This document shows, in pieces, positions 44,025 to 53,493 of a stretch of DNA of 64,000 nt. The translations under genes and the position numbers were made by a program. Under the pieces are notes generated by a model that saw nothing but the letters and a program-made list of their open reading frames with translations, was not told where the DNA came from and searched no databases. The stretch comes from Buchnera aphidicola (Tuberolachnus salignus). Its GTDB lineage: Bacteria; Pseudomonadota; Gammaproteobacteria; Enterobacterales; Enterobacteriaceae. The DNA is taken from the NCBI RefSeq assembly GCF_900016785.1, contig NZ_LN890285.1, positions 1 to 64,000 on the forward strand. Direction: 5' to 3'. Position 1 is the stretch's first letter, and each line of letters begins with the position of its first letter.

Positions 44025-46058
44025 ATGAAATTATTTTTAAAAAAATATTTAAAATTAAAATTGAAAATTCAATATTATGATTATTTATATTATACTTTAA
44101 ATTCTTCAATTATTTCTGATTATAAATATGATCAATTATGTATGATGTTAAAAAAATTAGAAAAAGAAAATAAGTTTGAAAAAAAATTAAAATATACGAA
44201 TTATAATTTTAAAAAAAATAATTTTTCTTATTTACCAGAAATAGAACACAAAACACCAATGTTATCTTTGTTAAGTGGTTCGAGTATTAAAGATTTTTTA
44301 AAATATGATAAAATGTTAAAAAAACGTTTTTTTATCTTTAATGATATAGAATATTTTTGTGATTTGAAAATTGATGGTTTAGCGATTAGTTTAATATATC
44401 ATAATGGTATTTTATCACATGCCGTTACACGTGGTAATGGATATAGTGGTGAAAATGTTACTATTAATATTATGACGATTTCAAATATTCCAATTGTTTT
44501 ATCATCTCCTGAAATACCAAAAATTTTAGATGTAAGAGGTGAAATATATATTAAAAAAAAAGATTTTTTATTATTAAATAAAATTTCTTCTTTGCATAAA
44601 AAAAAAAATTTTTCTAATCCTAGAAATATAGCTTCTGGTTCTTTACGTCAAAAAGATCCGGAAATAGCACGAAAAAGAAAATTGCAATTTATTGCATATA
44701 GTTGTAATTTTTTTAATTCTTCTTTAAATTTAGAAAAACATGATAAAAATCTATTTTTATTAAAGAAATGGGGTTTTTCAATTTGTAAAATTTTTTCAAT
44801 TTGTAAAACAATACATGATGTTATTCAATTTTATCAAATGGTAACAAAAATACGTTTAGATTTAAATTATGAAATTGACGGTATTGTTATTAAAGTAAAT
44901 TCAAAAATTTTACAAAAAAAAATTGGATACGTTGAAAAAGCACCAAAATGGGCTTATGCTTTAAAATTTTTTTCTCATAGTGTAGAAACTAAAGTGATCG
45001 GTATTCATTTTTCGATTGGTCGTACAGGTTTAATAACTCCTATCGCTTTTTTAAAACCAGTTTTTATTTCTGGAGTGTTAATTAAAAAAGTAACATTATA
45101 TAACAAAAAAAAAATTTTAGAACTGAAATTACATATTGGAGATATAGTTAAAATATATCGTGCTGGAGATGTGATTCCGAAAATAGAAAAAGTTTTATTA
45201 AAAAAACGTTCTATAACAGTTCAAAAAATTATTTTTCCATATTATTGTAACATTTGTCATACTAAAATTGTTTATTTAGAACAAGAAGGATTAATGTATT
45301 GTCCAGCAGGTTTTTTTTGTCAAGCTCAAAATGAAAAACGTTTATTACATTTTGTTTCAAAAAATGGTCTTTATATGCCTGGTTTAGGATTAAAAATTAT
45401 TAAAAAATTATTAAAAAAAGGTTGTGTAAAAACACCTGATGATTTTTATAAATTAAATATTCAATCATTTGAAAAAATTTCTGGTATAGGTATTATACTT
45501 ACAAAAAAAATTTTGAATTCTATTAATTCATCTAAAATAGTAATGTTAAACAAATTTATTTATGCTCTAGGTATTTTTTTAGTTGGAAAAGTAGTTTCAA
45601 AAAATTTAGCTAATTTTTTCGGATCTGTTCGAAATTTTTTAAATTCAAATTATACTATTTTATGTCAAATTGAAGGAATTGGACATAATATAGCTACATC
45701 TATAATATTATTTTTAAAATCGAAAGAAAATTTAAAAATTATTTATTTTTTAAAAAAAAAATTATGTATTTCTTCTTTTTTTTCTAATTCTTTTTATATG
45801 AAAGATTTTTCAAAAATATGGATTTATCAAAAAAAATTTGTTTTATCAGGAAAATTTTTAACAATGTCAAAAGAAAAAATATGTACTATAATTGAAAAAT
45901 ATGGAGGAATTGTAAAATCTTATATTTCAAAAAATATTAATTTTTTAATCATAGGTTTAAAATATGGTCAAAAATTTAAACAAGCAAAATCATTAAAAAT
46001 TACTATTTTATCTGAAAAAGAATTTTTTAATAATTTATTAAAAAAAAATGTTATTTAA
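44025..46058 (+). CDS. ligA: NAD-dependent DNA ligase
   Basis: Seals nicks during replication and repair using NAD. 677 residues (E. coli 671). The adenylation lysine is in CDLKIDGLAISL (KxDG motif); the zinc finger CNICH...YCPAGFFCQAQ, the helix-hairpin-helix repeats and a C-terminal BRCT domain (FVLSGKF... at about residue 600) follow. Position beside crr is a relic of the E. coli ligA-zipA-cysK-ptsHI-crr region. Confidence 0.97.
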   Translation: MKLFLKKYLKLKLKIQYYDYLYYTLNSSIISDYKYDQLCMMLKKLEKENKFEKKLKYTNYNFKKNNFSYLPEIEHKTPMLSLLSGSSIKDFLKYDKMLKKRFFIFNDIEYFCDLKIDGLAISLIYHNGILSHAVTRGNGYSGENVTINIMTISNIPIVLSSPEIPKILDVRGEIYIKKKDFLLLNKISSLHKKKNFSNPRNIASGSLRQKDPEIARKRKLQFIAYSCNFFNSSLNLEKHDKNLFLLKKWGFSICKIFSICKTIHDVIQFYQMVTKIRLDLNYEIDGIVIKVNSKILQKKIGYVEKAPKWAYALKFFSHSVETKVIGIHFSIGRTGLITPIAFLKPVFISGVLIKKVTLYNKKKILELKLHIGDIVKIYRAGDVIPKIEKVLLKKRSITVQKIIFPYYCNICHTKIVYLEQEGLMYCPAGFFCQAQNEKRLLHFVSKNGLYMPGLGLKIIKKLLKKGCVKTPDDFYKLNIQSFEKISGIGIILTKKILNSINSSKIVMLNKFIYALGIFLVGKVVSKNLANFFGSVRNFLNSNYTILCQIEGIGHNIATSIILFLKSKENLKIIYFLKKKLCISSFFSNSFYMKDFSKIWIYQKKFVLSGKFLTMSKEKICTIIEKYGGIVKSYISKNINFLIIGLKYGQKFKQAKSLKITILSEKEFFNNLLKKNVI

Positions 46059-46060
46059 TG

Positions 46061-46133
46061 TGGGTCGTGCAGGATTTGAACCTGCGACCAATTGATTAAA
46101 AGTCAACTGCTCTACCAACTGAGCTAACGACCC
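46061..46133 (-). tRNA. tRNA-Lys (anticodon TTT)
   Basis: A 73-nt cloverleaf, acceptor GGGTCGT/ACGACCC, anticodon loop CTTTTAA. CCA is not encoded. It follows tRNA-Val on the same strand, 15 nt apart, and starts two bases after ligA ends on the opposite strand. Confidence 0.97.
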
Positions 46134-46148
46134 TATAAAATTTTTTTT

Positions 46149-46221
46149 TGGGTAATGACGGTCTCGAACCGCCGACCTTCTCCGTGTAAAGGAGATGCTC
46201 TACCAACTGAGCTAATCACCC
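46149..46221 (-). tRNA. tRNA-Val (anticodon TAC)
   Basis: A 73-nt cloverleaf, acceptor GGGTGAT/ATTACCC with one G-U pair, anticodon loop TTTACAC. CCA is not encoded. Same neighbours as the E. coli valU-lysV unit next to gltX. Confidence 0.96.
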
Positions 46222-46232
46222 AATATGTCTTT

Positions 46233-46260
46233 ATTGTAAATCAGATATTTTGTTAGTCAA
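46233..46260 (-). promoter_or_regulatory. Sigma-70 promoter of tRNA-Val/tRNA-Lys
   Basis: On the minus strand TTGACT (46260-46255), a 16-nt spacer and TACAAT (46238-46233), each 5 of 6 to consensus, about 12 nt before the tRNA-Val 5' end. Confidence 0.75.
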
Positions 46261-46331
46261 TGTTTTTTTGTTTTTTTATTAAAAAAATATAAAAAATATT
46301 AAATATTTTTTATATATTTTAGGAGATTTTT

Positions 46332-47765
46332 ATGGATATAAAAACTAGATTTTCACCAAGTCCAACAGGTTTTTTACATTTAGGTGGTTTGAGAACAGCA
46401 TTATTTTCTTGGTTGTTTGCACAAAAATATAATGGACAATTTTTTTTACGTATTGAAGACACTGATCAACAACGTTTTAATAAAAATTCTTCTTTAGATA
46501 TTATTGAAAGTTTATCATGGTTAGGTTTAAATTGGAATAAAGAACCAATTTATCAAAGTCAACGATTACAAAAATATCAAATAGAAATTCAAAAATTATT
46601 AAAAAAAAAAAAAGCGTATAAATGTTATTGTTCTTATGAACGTTTAGAATTATTAAGAAGTAATTTATTATTATTAGGTAAAAAACCTCGTTATGATGGA
46701 AAATGTAGAAAAAATAAAAAAAAAAATTTTACCGAAAATCAATCATATGTAATTCGTTTTAAAAATCCACATACTGGCACAGTAACTTTTACAGATAAAA
46801 TTTTAGGAAAAATAATTATTCAAAATTCTGAATTAGATGATTTAATTATTCAAAGAACAGATGGTACTCCAACATATAATTTTTGTGCCGTTGTTGATGA
46901 TATAGATATGAAAATTACTCATGTTATTCGTGGAAATGATCATTTAAATAATACTCCACGTCAAATTAATTTATTTCATGCATTAAAAGGAAATATTCCA
47001 CAATTTGCTCATTTATCAATGATATTAAATCCTAAAGGTCAAAAATTATCAAAAAGATATGATATGTCTAGCATTTTAGAATATCGTATGAAAGGTTATC
47101 TTCCAGAAGCTATATTAAATTATTTATTTTGTTTAGGAATGTTAAATCAAAAAAAAGAATTTTATTCATTAAAAGAAATGAAAGTTTTTTTTTCTTTAAA
47201 AAATATTAATAAATCTCCAAGTATAATCAATAAGAAAAAAATTTTATGGTTTAATCATTATTATTTAAATACTTTAAATATTGAAAAAATATTGATTTAT
47301 ATTAAAAAATATTTATTTATAAATAAGATTCAAATTTTAAAACATTTTCCTCTAAAAGATTTAATTATACATTTTATGAAACGACATTATACAATAGAAG
47401 ATTTTATTTTATCTTATAATTATTTTTTTTTAGATTTTGATATAGACTTTAAAAAAAATATTCAAACTTATTGTAAAAAAAAATATTTAAAAATTTTATT
47501 AAATTTGAAAAAAAATATTTTAAATTTATCTTTTTGGTCTATTGAAAATGTTTCAAATGTATTTAAACAATTATTGTTAAAATTTAATTTAAAATTTTCA
47601 AAATTCGCTAAATTAATTCGCATTAGTATTACAGGAAAAACTTCAACTCCAAGTTTAACTATTATCTCCTTTTTATTAGGAAAAAAATATTTTTTAAAAC
47701 GTATTAGTTTTGTTATTACATATTTAGAAAATTTTTTTTTTAAAAAAAAAATAGATTTGATTTAA
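46332..47765 (+). CDS. gltX: Glutamyl-tRNA synthetase
   Basis: Charges tRNA-Glu. 477 residues (E. coli 471). The class I signatures are FSPSPTGFLHLGGLRTA (HIGH region, here HLGG) and KLSKR (KMSKS). The zinc-site cysteines CYC and C in YDGKCRK are present, but the fourth E. coli ligand, the His two residues after the last Cys, is Lys. Divergent from tRNA-Val as in E. coli. AGGAG precedes the ATG. Confidence 0.96.
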   Translation: MDIKTRFSPSPTGFLHLGGLRTALFSWLFAQKYNGQFFLRIEDTDQQRFNKNSSLDIIESLSWLGLNWNKEPIYQSQRLQKYQIEIQKLLKKKKAYKCYCSYERLELLRSNLLLLGKKPRYDGKCRKNKKKNFTENQSYVIRFKNPHTGTVTFTDKILGKIIIQNSELDDLIIQRTDGTPTYNFCAVVDDIDMKITHVIRGNDHLNNTPRQINLFHALKGNIPQFAHLSMILNPKGQKLSKRYDMSSILEYRMKGYLPEAILNYLFCLGMLNQKKEFYSLKEMKVFFSLKNINKSPSIINKKKILWFNHYYLNTLNIEKILIYIKKYLFINKIQILKHFPLKDLIIHFMKRHYTIEDFILSYNYFFLDFDIDFKKNIQTYCKKKYLKILLNLKKNILNLSFWSIENVSNVFKQLLLKFNLKFSKFAKLIRISITGKTSTPSLTIISFLLGKKYFLKRISFVITYLENFFFKKKIDLI

Positions 47766-47902
47766 TATATTGTTAAAATTTTTTTTAAAATATTTTTGTA
47801 ATATTTTTATTAAGTATATTTAAATAAAAAAAATGTTAATTAAATTATTATAAAAAATATGTTTATTATATAAAATAATAAAAAATATTTATATTTTTTT
47901 GA

Positions 47903-47936
47903 AAAAAATTATTTTGCTGGTGTTTCCAGCAAAATA
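47903..47936 (-). terminator. fliE terminator (also faces gltX)
   Basis: A perfect 11-bp stem TATTTTGCTGG/CCAGCAAAATA around TGTTT at 47910-47936, followed on the minus strand by AATTTTTTT. It lies 26 nt past the fliE stop. One of the strongest hairpins in the window. Confidence 0.85.
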
Positions 47937-47961
47937 TATTTTTTATATATAAATAAAATTT

Positions 47962-48270
47962 TTATAAAGGAATATTCATTAATTCTTGAAAAGAGTTAAT
48001 AATTTTATTTCGTAATTGAACTAAAATTTTCATCCAAATTCCTTTTTGACTCATATCTAATGATTTATCTAAATTGTGAGCGATATATTTTTTTAAAGTT
48101 ACATCATTTTGATTATTTTCTGTTTTATAAAATTTTAAATAATTTTGATTAATTTCTTTAGTTAAAAAATTTTTAAAAGTTTTTTTAGGATTTGAAATTA
48201 TGTTTTGTAATTTTTGATTGTAAAGTTTGTTTTTAAAAAATTCTGGAATTTTGATATAAATTTTTTTCAT
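47962..48270 (-). CDS. fliE: Flagellar hook-basal body complex protein FliE
   Basis: Links the MS ring to the rod and is a first substrate of the export gate. 102 residues (E. coli 104). Recognised by its C-terminal half, MSQKGIWMKILVQLRNKIIN and FQELMNIPL, matching E. coli ([21 protein letters not shown]); the N-terminal half is poorly conserved. Divergent from fliF across 182 bp, as in E. coli. Confidence 0.9.
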   Translation of the reverse strand: MKKIYIKIPEFFKNKLYNQKLQNIISNPKKTFKNFLTKEINQNYLKFYKTENNQNDVTLKKYIAHNLDKSLDMSQKGIWMKILVQLRNKIINSFQELMNIPL

Positions 48271-48452
48271 GTTAATTTTTCTCCAAAAGAAAATAATTAA
48301 TAAATTTTTTTAAATTTTATATTTTTTTATATTTAAATATCATGATAATATTTTAAACTAAAAATATATCAAGTGTTTTTTGACATTATAAATATTTTTT
48401 TTAAAATTATGATTTATTATATATTATTTTTGTTTTTTTAGAGGGTAGAAAT

Positions 48453-50126
48453 GTGATAAATTTTAAAAATTTGTTTTTTATAAATATAAAAAAATATTAT
48501 AATAATTTTATTGTTTTTTTTTTAAAAAATATTCAATTTTTTTTAATTTTTTTAACATCTTTTTTTACTATAATTATTGTATCTTTTTTTTGGTTTAGAG
48601 CAGATAATTATAAAATTTTATATAAAAATTTAACTGATATAGAAGGTAGTGAAATAATAAAAAAATTAGTAAAATTAAAAATTCCATATAAATTAGAAGA
48701 AAAAACAGGTTCTATTTTAGTTCCAAAAAAAAAATTTCAAACTATCCGTTTTGAATTGGCAGATCAAAAAAATTTTTTTAAAAAAATACATGGTTTTGAA
48801 ATTCTTGATAAAGAAAAATTTGGAATTAGTCAATTTAATGAAACTATTAATTATCAAAGAGGTTTAGAAGGAGAATTATCTGAAACTTTACAATTAATGT
48901 ATCCAATTAAAAATGCTCGTATACACTTATCTTTACCTAAAGAGTCAGATTTTTTTGAAAAAAAGAAAAAACCTTCAGCTTCTGTATTATTATCATTAAA
49001 CTCAAAAAAAGAATTAGATCATTTACAAATTTCTTCAATTGTACAATTTATCTCAAATAGTGTACCAGGACTTACATATAATGATATCGTTATAGTAGAT
49101 CAATTTGGACATATGTTAAATACTATTTTTCCAAATTTAAAAAATAATGATTTATTTTATTTTAAAAAATTATATAATCTTCAAATAGAAAAAAAATTTA
49201 AAAATTATCTTATTAAAATTTTAAAATCATTATTTGGTGAAAAAAATTTTATAGTACAGGTAATAGTGGAAACGAAAAATTTTTTACCATTACAATCAAA
49301 AAAAAAAAATGTTTCTTTTAATCATAAAAAAAGGCATCCTAATTTATTAACATTAGTTCCAGATTATTTAAATAATTTTAATCTTTCACAAAATGCATCG
49401 ATTTATAATAATAAGAATTTATTAAACAGAAAAGAGTTTCAAAATTCAAAAAATTTTTTTGAAAATTTAAAAATTTTTAATAAAAAAAAAACAAATTTTT
49501 TTTTAAAAAAAATTCAAACAAACAAACAGAAAAAAAATAATTATATTTCATATTTATATAATAAGAATAATCTTCAGAATAATATTGTAATAGATGATAT
49601 TGAAAAATTATCAATAAAAATTGTTTTAAATTATTATAAAAATTCTCAAGGTGATTTAGTACCATTTACAAATTTAGAATTACAGACGATTAAAAATTTT
49701 ATTACATCTATCGTACCTTTTTCTGCAAGTCGAGGAGATACTATTAAAATATTAAATACATTATTTTTTAAAAAAAAAATAAGTACATTTACGAAAATTT
49801 TTTTATTTTTAAAAAATGTTTTTTTTGCGAATAGTATAATAATAATTTTTTTTTTAACATTAATTATTATTTTTTATTTTTTTTATCATAAAATTTTAAA
49901 AGTTTTTTTAAAAGTTTTTAAGATTAAAAATAAAACACAAGTTTTAGATGTTTCTCAAAATTCTAAAAAAATATTTCAAAAATCTAATGATGTTAATATA
50001 TTAAAAAAAGAAAATGTTCAAAATTCTCATGATAAAGTTTTAGAAATGAAAAATAAAATTTTACAAATGAATTCGGAAACAATTGCGAAAATTATTCGAG
50101 TTTGGTTTAAAAAAATGGATAATTAA
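48453..50126 (+). CDS. fliF: Flagellar MS-ring protein FliF
   Basis: Forms the membrane ring on which the basal body is built. 557 residues (E. coli 552). It starts with GTG, eight bases after AGAGGG; an overlapping ATG two bases earlier runs straight into TGA. A membrane segment is at about 28-50 and a second at about 455-475. The YscJ/FliF domain contains YKNLTDIEGSEII and QRGLEGELSETL. A Lys/Asn-rich stretch is at about 285-385. The C-terminal FliG-binding helix SETIAKIIRVWFKK is kept. Confidence 0.95.
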   Translation: MINFKNLFFINIKKYYNNFIVFFLKNIQFFLIFLTSFFTIIIVSFFWFRADNYKILYKNLTDIEGSEIIKKLVKLKIPYKLEEKTGSILVPKKKFQTIRFELADQKNFFKKIHGFEILDKEKFGISQFNETINYQRGLEGELSETLQLMYPIKNARIHLSLPKESDFFEKKKKPSASVLLSLNSKKELDHLQISSIVQFISNSVPGLTYNDIVIVDQFGHMLNTIFPNLKNNDLFYFKKLYNLQIEKKFKNYLIKILKSLFGEKNFIVQVIVETKNFLPLQSKKKNVSFNHKKRHPNLLTLVPDYLNNFNLSQNASIYNNKNLLNRKEFQNSKNFFENLKIFNKKKTNFFLKKIQTNKQKKNNYISYLYNKNNLQNNIVIDDIEKLSIKIVLNYYKNSQGDLVPFTNLELQTIKNFITSIVPFSASRGDTIKILNTLFFKKKISTFTKIFLFLKNVFFANSIIIIFFLTLIIIFYFFYHKILKVFLKVFKIKNKTQVLDVSQNSKKIFQKSNDVNILKKENVQNSHDKVLEMKNKILQMNSETIAKIIRVWFKKMDN

Positions 50127-50132
50127 AATTTT

Positions 50133-50765
50133 ATGGAACAATTAAATGTTTTACAAAAAATAGCAATTTTTTTGTTATTATTAGATAATAAAAAAGTTTC
50201 AGAAATATTAAATCATTTTGATCAAAAAGAAATTGTGATTTTAACAGAAGAAATGTTAAAAATAGATTTTAAATTATTAAATAATTTTGAGAAAATTTTA
50301 AAAGAATTTTTACAAATTTCTCAAATTTATCATGTTTATAATTTTAAAAATTTTAATCAAGTTTCTTCATTATTAAAACATTCTTTAGGGGATAAAAAAA
50401 GTGAAAAAATTTTAACTTTTTATCAATTAAAAAACATTTTTATGAATAAAATATTTTATTTAAATACATTTGATAGCATGAAAATTTTTTTGGCCATACA
50501 ACATGAACCTATTTCTATTATTAGTATTATATTAATTTATTTAAATAAAAAATTATCTTTAAAAATATTTTTTTTATTTCATGAAAAAAAACGTATTAAA
50601 ATTTTTGAAAATATTCAACAATTTTCTGGTATAGAAAAATTTGGTTTATCTATGTTAAATAAAATTTTAGATGATATTTTTAAAAAATTTAATGTGATTT
50701 CTACTGTAGACTCAGGCAAAAAATATGCATTAAAGTTTATAGATTCTTTTAAAAAGAAAAAATAA
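50133..50765 (+). CDS. fliG: Flagellar rotor protein FliG lacking the torque domain
   Basis: In motile bacteria FliG connects the MS ring to FliM and interacts with the stator. Here only 210 residues remain of about 331. They cover the N domain (QKIAIFLLLLD start) and the middle domain, ending in KKYALKFIDSF, which matches VRTAAEIINLM at the linker. The whole C-terminal torque domain is gone: only 54 bp separate the stop from fliH. The EHPQ motif of the middle domain has become HEPI. The FliF-binding half is thus kept and the motor half lost. Six bases after fliF. Confidence 0.9.
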   Translation: MEQLNVLQKIAIFLLLLDNKKVSEILNHFDQKEIVILTEEMLKIDFKLLNNFEKILKEFLQISQIYHVYNFKNFNQVSSLLKHSLGDKKSEKILTFYQLKNIFMNKIFYLNTFDSMKIFLAIQHEPISIISIILIYLNKKLSLKIFFLFHEKKRIKIFENIQQFSGIEKFGLSMLNKILDDIFKKFNVISTVDSGKKYALKFIDSFKKKK

Positions 50766-50819
50766 TTTTTTAAAAAAAAATAAATTAATTTATATTTTTA
50801 ACTTTATAACGGATTAAAA

Positions 50820-51517
50820 ATGAAAAATTTTAAAAAAAAAATTGGAAAAAATGGATACCTTCTATTTTAGAAGATAAAAAAATACTTACAATTTCGTCTA
50901 AAAATTATTGTAATTTAGAAAAAAAAAAAAAAGAACAAAAAAAATATAAAAAATTTTTTAATTTATATTATAAAGGATATAAAGATGGATATTCTGATGG
51001 TTATAAAAAATGTTATTTTTCTTCAGAATTTTTAGAAAAAAAAAAAATTTCTTCTCAAAATCTTAAACAAATAGAAAAAAAATATATTAATTATTTTTTA
51101 AAAGATGATGTTAAAAAATTAAAAATTTTTATAAAAAATTTTAAAGATTCTTTTGAAATATCTAGTAAAACAATTTCTTTAAAATTATTAAAAATTTCGA
51201 TTAAAATTGCAGAATTTTTAGTTTTAGATGTTATTAAAACAGATAAGAGTATTGTATTAAGAAAAATTTCAAAAATTTTAGAAACAATTAAATGTTCTTT
51301 ATTTAATTTTAAAATTAAAATTCACCCTACAAATGAAGTTTTAGTAAAAAAAAAATTTTATTTTTATTTTAAAAAGTATAATTGGAAAATTATTATTGAT
51401 GAAAAAATAGATATATACAGTTGTTATATTATTACTGAAGAATGCGAAATTGATTCTACGACTTCCGCGATTTGGAATCAAATTTATTGTGTTTCTGGTT
51501 TAAAAAAGGAAAAATAA
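50820..51517 (+). CDS. fliH: Flagellar export ATPase regulator FliH, frameshifted in an A10 tract
   Basis: Binds the FliI ATPase and brings it to the export gate. The ATG at 50820 (GGAT upstream) leads through a run of ten A (50832-50841) into a TAG. From 50843 another frame stays open for 224 codons: it starts WKKWIPS, matching E. coli FliH PWKTWTP, has the KGYKDGYSDGY repeat region, and ends one base before fliI. One extra A would join start and frame to give 232 residues (E. coli 228). No in-frame start codon exists between the upstream TAA and WKKW. Either transcriptional slippage rescues it, or it is a pseudogene or a sequencing error. Confidence 0.85.
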
Positions 51518-51518
51518 T

Positions 51519-52901
51519 ATGATATTTCAAAAAAATCCATGGTTTTATGAATTGGATAATTTTAAAAATAAAATAAAATTTTTACCTCATTTTATACTTT
51601 CGGGATATTTAATTAGTATTAATGATTTAGTATTAGAAGTAGTTGGATTACATCATGAAATTGGATCTATATGTTATATAGAATGTTTTAAAAATTTTAA
51701 ACGTTTTTTGGTTACTTGTGAAATTATTGGATTTCAAGAAAAAAAAACATTTTTAATAGCTTTTGATTGTACTTATAATTTTTTCCCTAAAGCGCGAGTT
51801 TTTATAAAAAATAATTCTCAAAGTTTTTTTGAAAATAAACAAATTTTTCCATTTGGGAATGGTTTGTTGGGTAGAGTTTTAGATAGTACAGGGATTCCTA
51901 TAGATACATTAGGTTCTTTTAAAGGAGAAGTTGTATATAATACTGTTTATCATAAACAAATTAATCCTTTAAAACGTCAACCTATTAATAAAATTTTTGA
52001 TACCGGTATTCGTGCAATTAACAGTTTATTAACAATTGGTCGGGGCCAAAGAATTGGAATATTTGCTAGACCTGGAGTAGGAAAAAGTTTATTGTTAGGA
52101 ATGATTACACGACATTCTTCTGTAGATATTATTATTATTGCTTTAATTGGAGAACGTAATCGAGAAGTATTGGATTTTGTACGTCAGGTTTTAGACGTAA
52201 CAAGTTTAAAAAAATCTATTATTATTGTGTCTTCTGCAGATTCTCCGCCAATTTTACGAGTAAAAGCTGCTTCTTATGCTACTTCATTAGCAGAATTTTT
52301 TCGTTCTTTAAATAAAAATGTTTTATTAATTTGTGATTCTTTAACTAGATATGCAATTGCATATAGAGAAATTTCGTTATCTTTAGGTTCTTTTCCTATT
52401 TCTAGAGGTTATCCAGCATCTATTTTTTCTAAAATACCGGAGTTAATTGAACGCACTGGTAATTCAGAAAATAAATTAGGAACTATTACTTCTTTTTATA
52501 CAATTTTAACTGAAGGAGATATGGATAATGATCCAATTTTAGATATTTCAAAATCTATTTTAGATGGACATATTTTTTTATCTGATAAATTAGCTAATTC
52601 GGGACATTACCCAGCTATTGATATTGAAACTTCTATTAGTCGATTAATGTCTTCAATTATTTCTCCAGAACATTTAAAAAATTCAATTTTTTTAAAGAAG
52701 TTAATTTCATGTTATAATACCAATAAAGATTTAGTTACTTTAGGAGCATATACAAATGGTCAAAATTTGTTATTAGATCAAGCTATTAAAATTTGGCCTT
52801 TTTTAGAAAAATTTTTACAACAAGATTTTTTGTTAAATTATTCTTATCGTACATCTATTATACAATTAGAAAAATTATTAAATAAATTAAAAATTCGTTA
52901 A
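51519..52901 (+). CDS. fliI: Flagellum-specific ATP synthase FliI
   Basis: Export ATPase related to F1 beta. 460 residues (E. coli 457). The P-loop ARPGVGKS is at 183-190 and Walker B is VLLICDSLTRYA; LIGERNREVLDF and the C-terminal ATPase signature PISRGYPAS are intact. It starts one base after the fliH stop. Confidence 0.97.
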   Translation: MIFQKNPWFYELDNFKNKIKFLPHFILSGYLISINDLVLEVVGLHHEIGSICYIECFKNFKRFLVTCEIIGFQEKKTFLIAFDCTYNFFPKARVFIKNNSQSFFENKQIFPFGNGLLGRVLDSTGIPIDTLGSFKGEVVYNTVYHKQINPLKRQPINKIFDTGIRAINSLLTIGRGQRIGIFARPGVGKSLLLGMITRHSSVDIIIIALIGERNREVLDFVRQVLDVTSLKKSIIIVSSADSPPILRVKAASYATSLAEFFRSLNKNVLLICDSLTRYAIAYREISLSLGSFPISRGYPASIFSKIPELIERTGNSENKLGTITSFYTILTEGDMDNDPILDISKSILDGHIFLSDKLANSGHYPAIDIETSISRLMSSIISPEHLKNSIFLKKLISCYNTNKDLVTLGAYTNGQNLLLDQAIKIWPFLEKFLQQDFLLNYSYRTSIIQLEKLLNKLKIR

Positions 52902-52908
52902 ATATGAA

Positions 52909-53361
52909 ATGAAAATAAATTCAACAATTAATTTGATTATAATTTTAAAAGAACAAAAAAAAATACAATTACAAAAAAAATTTTTTATTTTTTCTAAATC
53001 ATTAGCACTTCAAAAACAGTATTTTTTGCAATTAAAAAAAATAAAAAAATATTTGTTTGAATATAAAAAAATTTTTTTTAGAAAAATTAATTTTGGATGT
53101 TTTTTATATCAATTAAGATTTTTTGAATTTTTTTTTGATATATTAAAAAAAATTATTGTACAACAAAAAAAAAAAATTCAAATTTTAAAAAAAAAAAATA
53201 AAAAATTTTTAAATGAAATTAAGAGTATCTTCGTGCATTTTAAAAAATGGAACATATTAGAAAAAAAATATTTTAAGAAAAAAAAAAAAATTTTTTTTTT
53301 AAAAAAAAATCGTATAGAAGAAACGCTTTATCAACATTTTCAGATAATTAATAAAAAATAA
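52909..53361 (+). CDS. fliJ: Flagellar export chaperone/stalk protein FliJ
   Basis: Coiled-coil protein inserted in the FliI hexamer and contacting FlhA. 150 residues (E. coli 147). Sequence similarity is low and the protein is extremely Lys-rich, but length, a continuous heptad-like helix and position directly after fliI support the call. It starts at the second of two close ATGs; the first runs into TGA after two codons. Confidence 0.75.
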   Translation: MKINSTINLIIILKEQKKIQLQKKFFIFSKSLALQKQYFLQLKKIKKYLFEYKKIFFRKINFGCFLYQLRFFEFFFDILKKIIVQQKKKIQILKKKNKKFLNEIKSIFVHFKKWNILEKKYFKKKKKIFFLKKNRIEETLYQHFQIINKK

Positions 53362-53493
53362 TTTTTTTTATTATAATAATAATTATTAATATTTCGTATT
53401 AAAATAAAATCTTAAAAGTTTAACTTTATAAAATATGTTATTATATAATATTATATATAAAAAAAATTTTTTAAATTTTAATAAGGAAAAATT

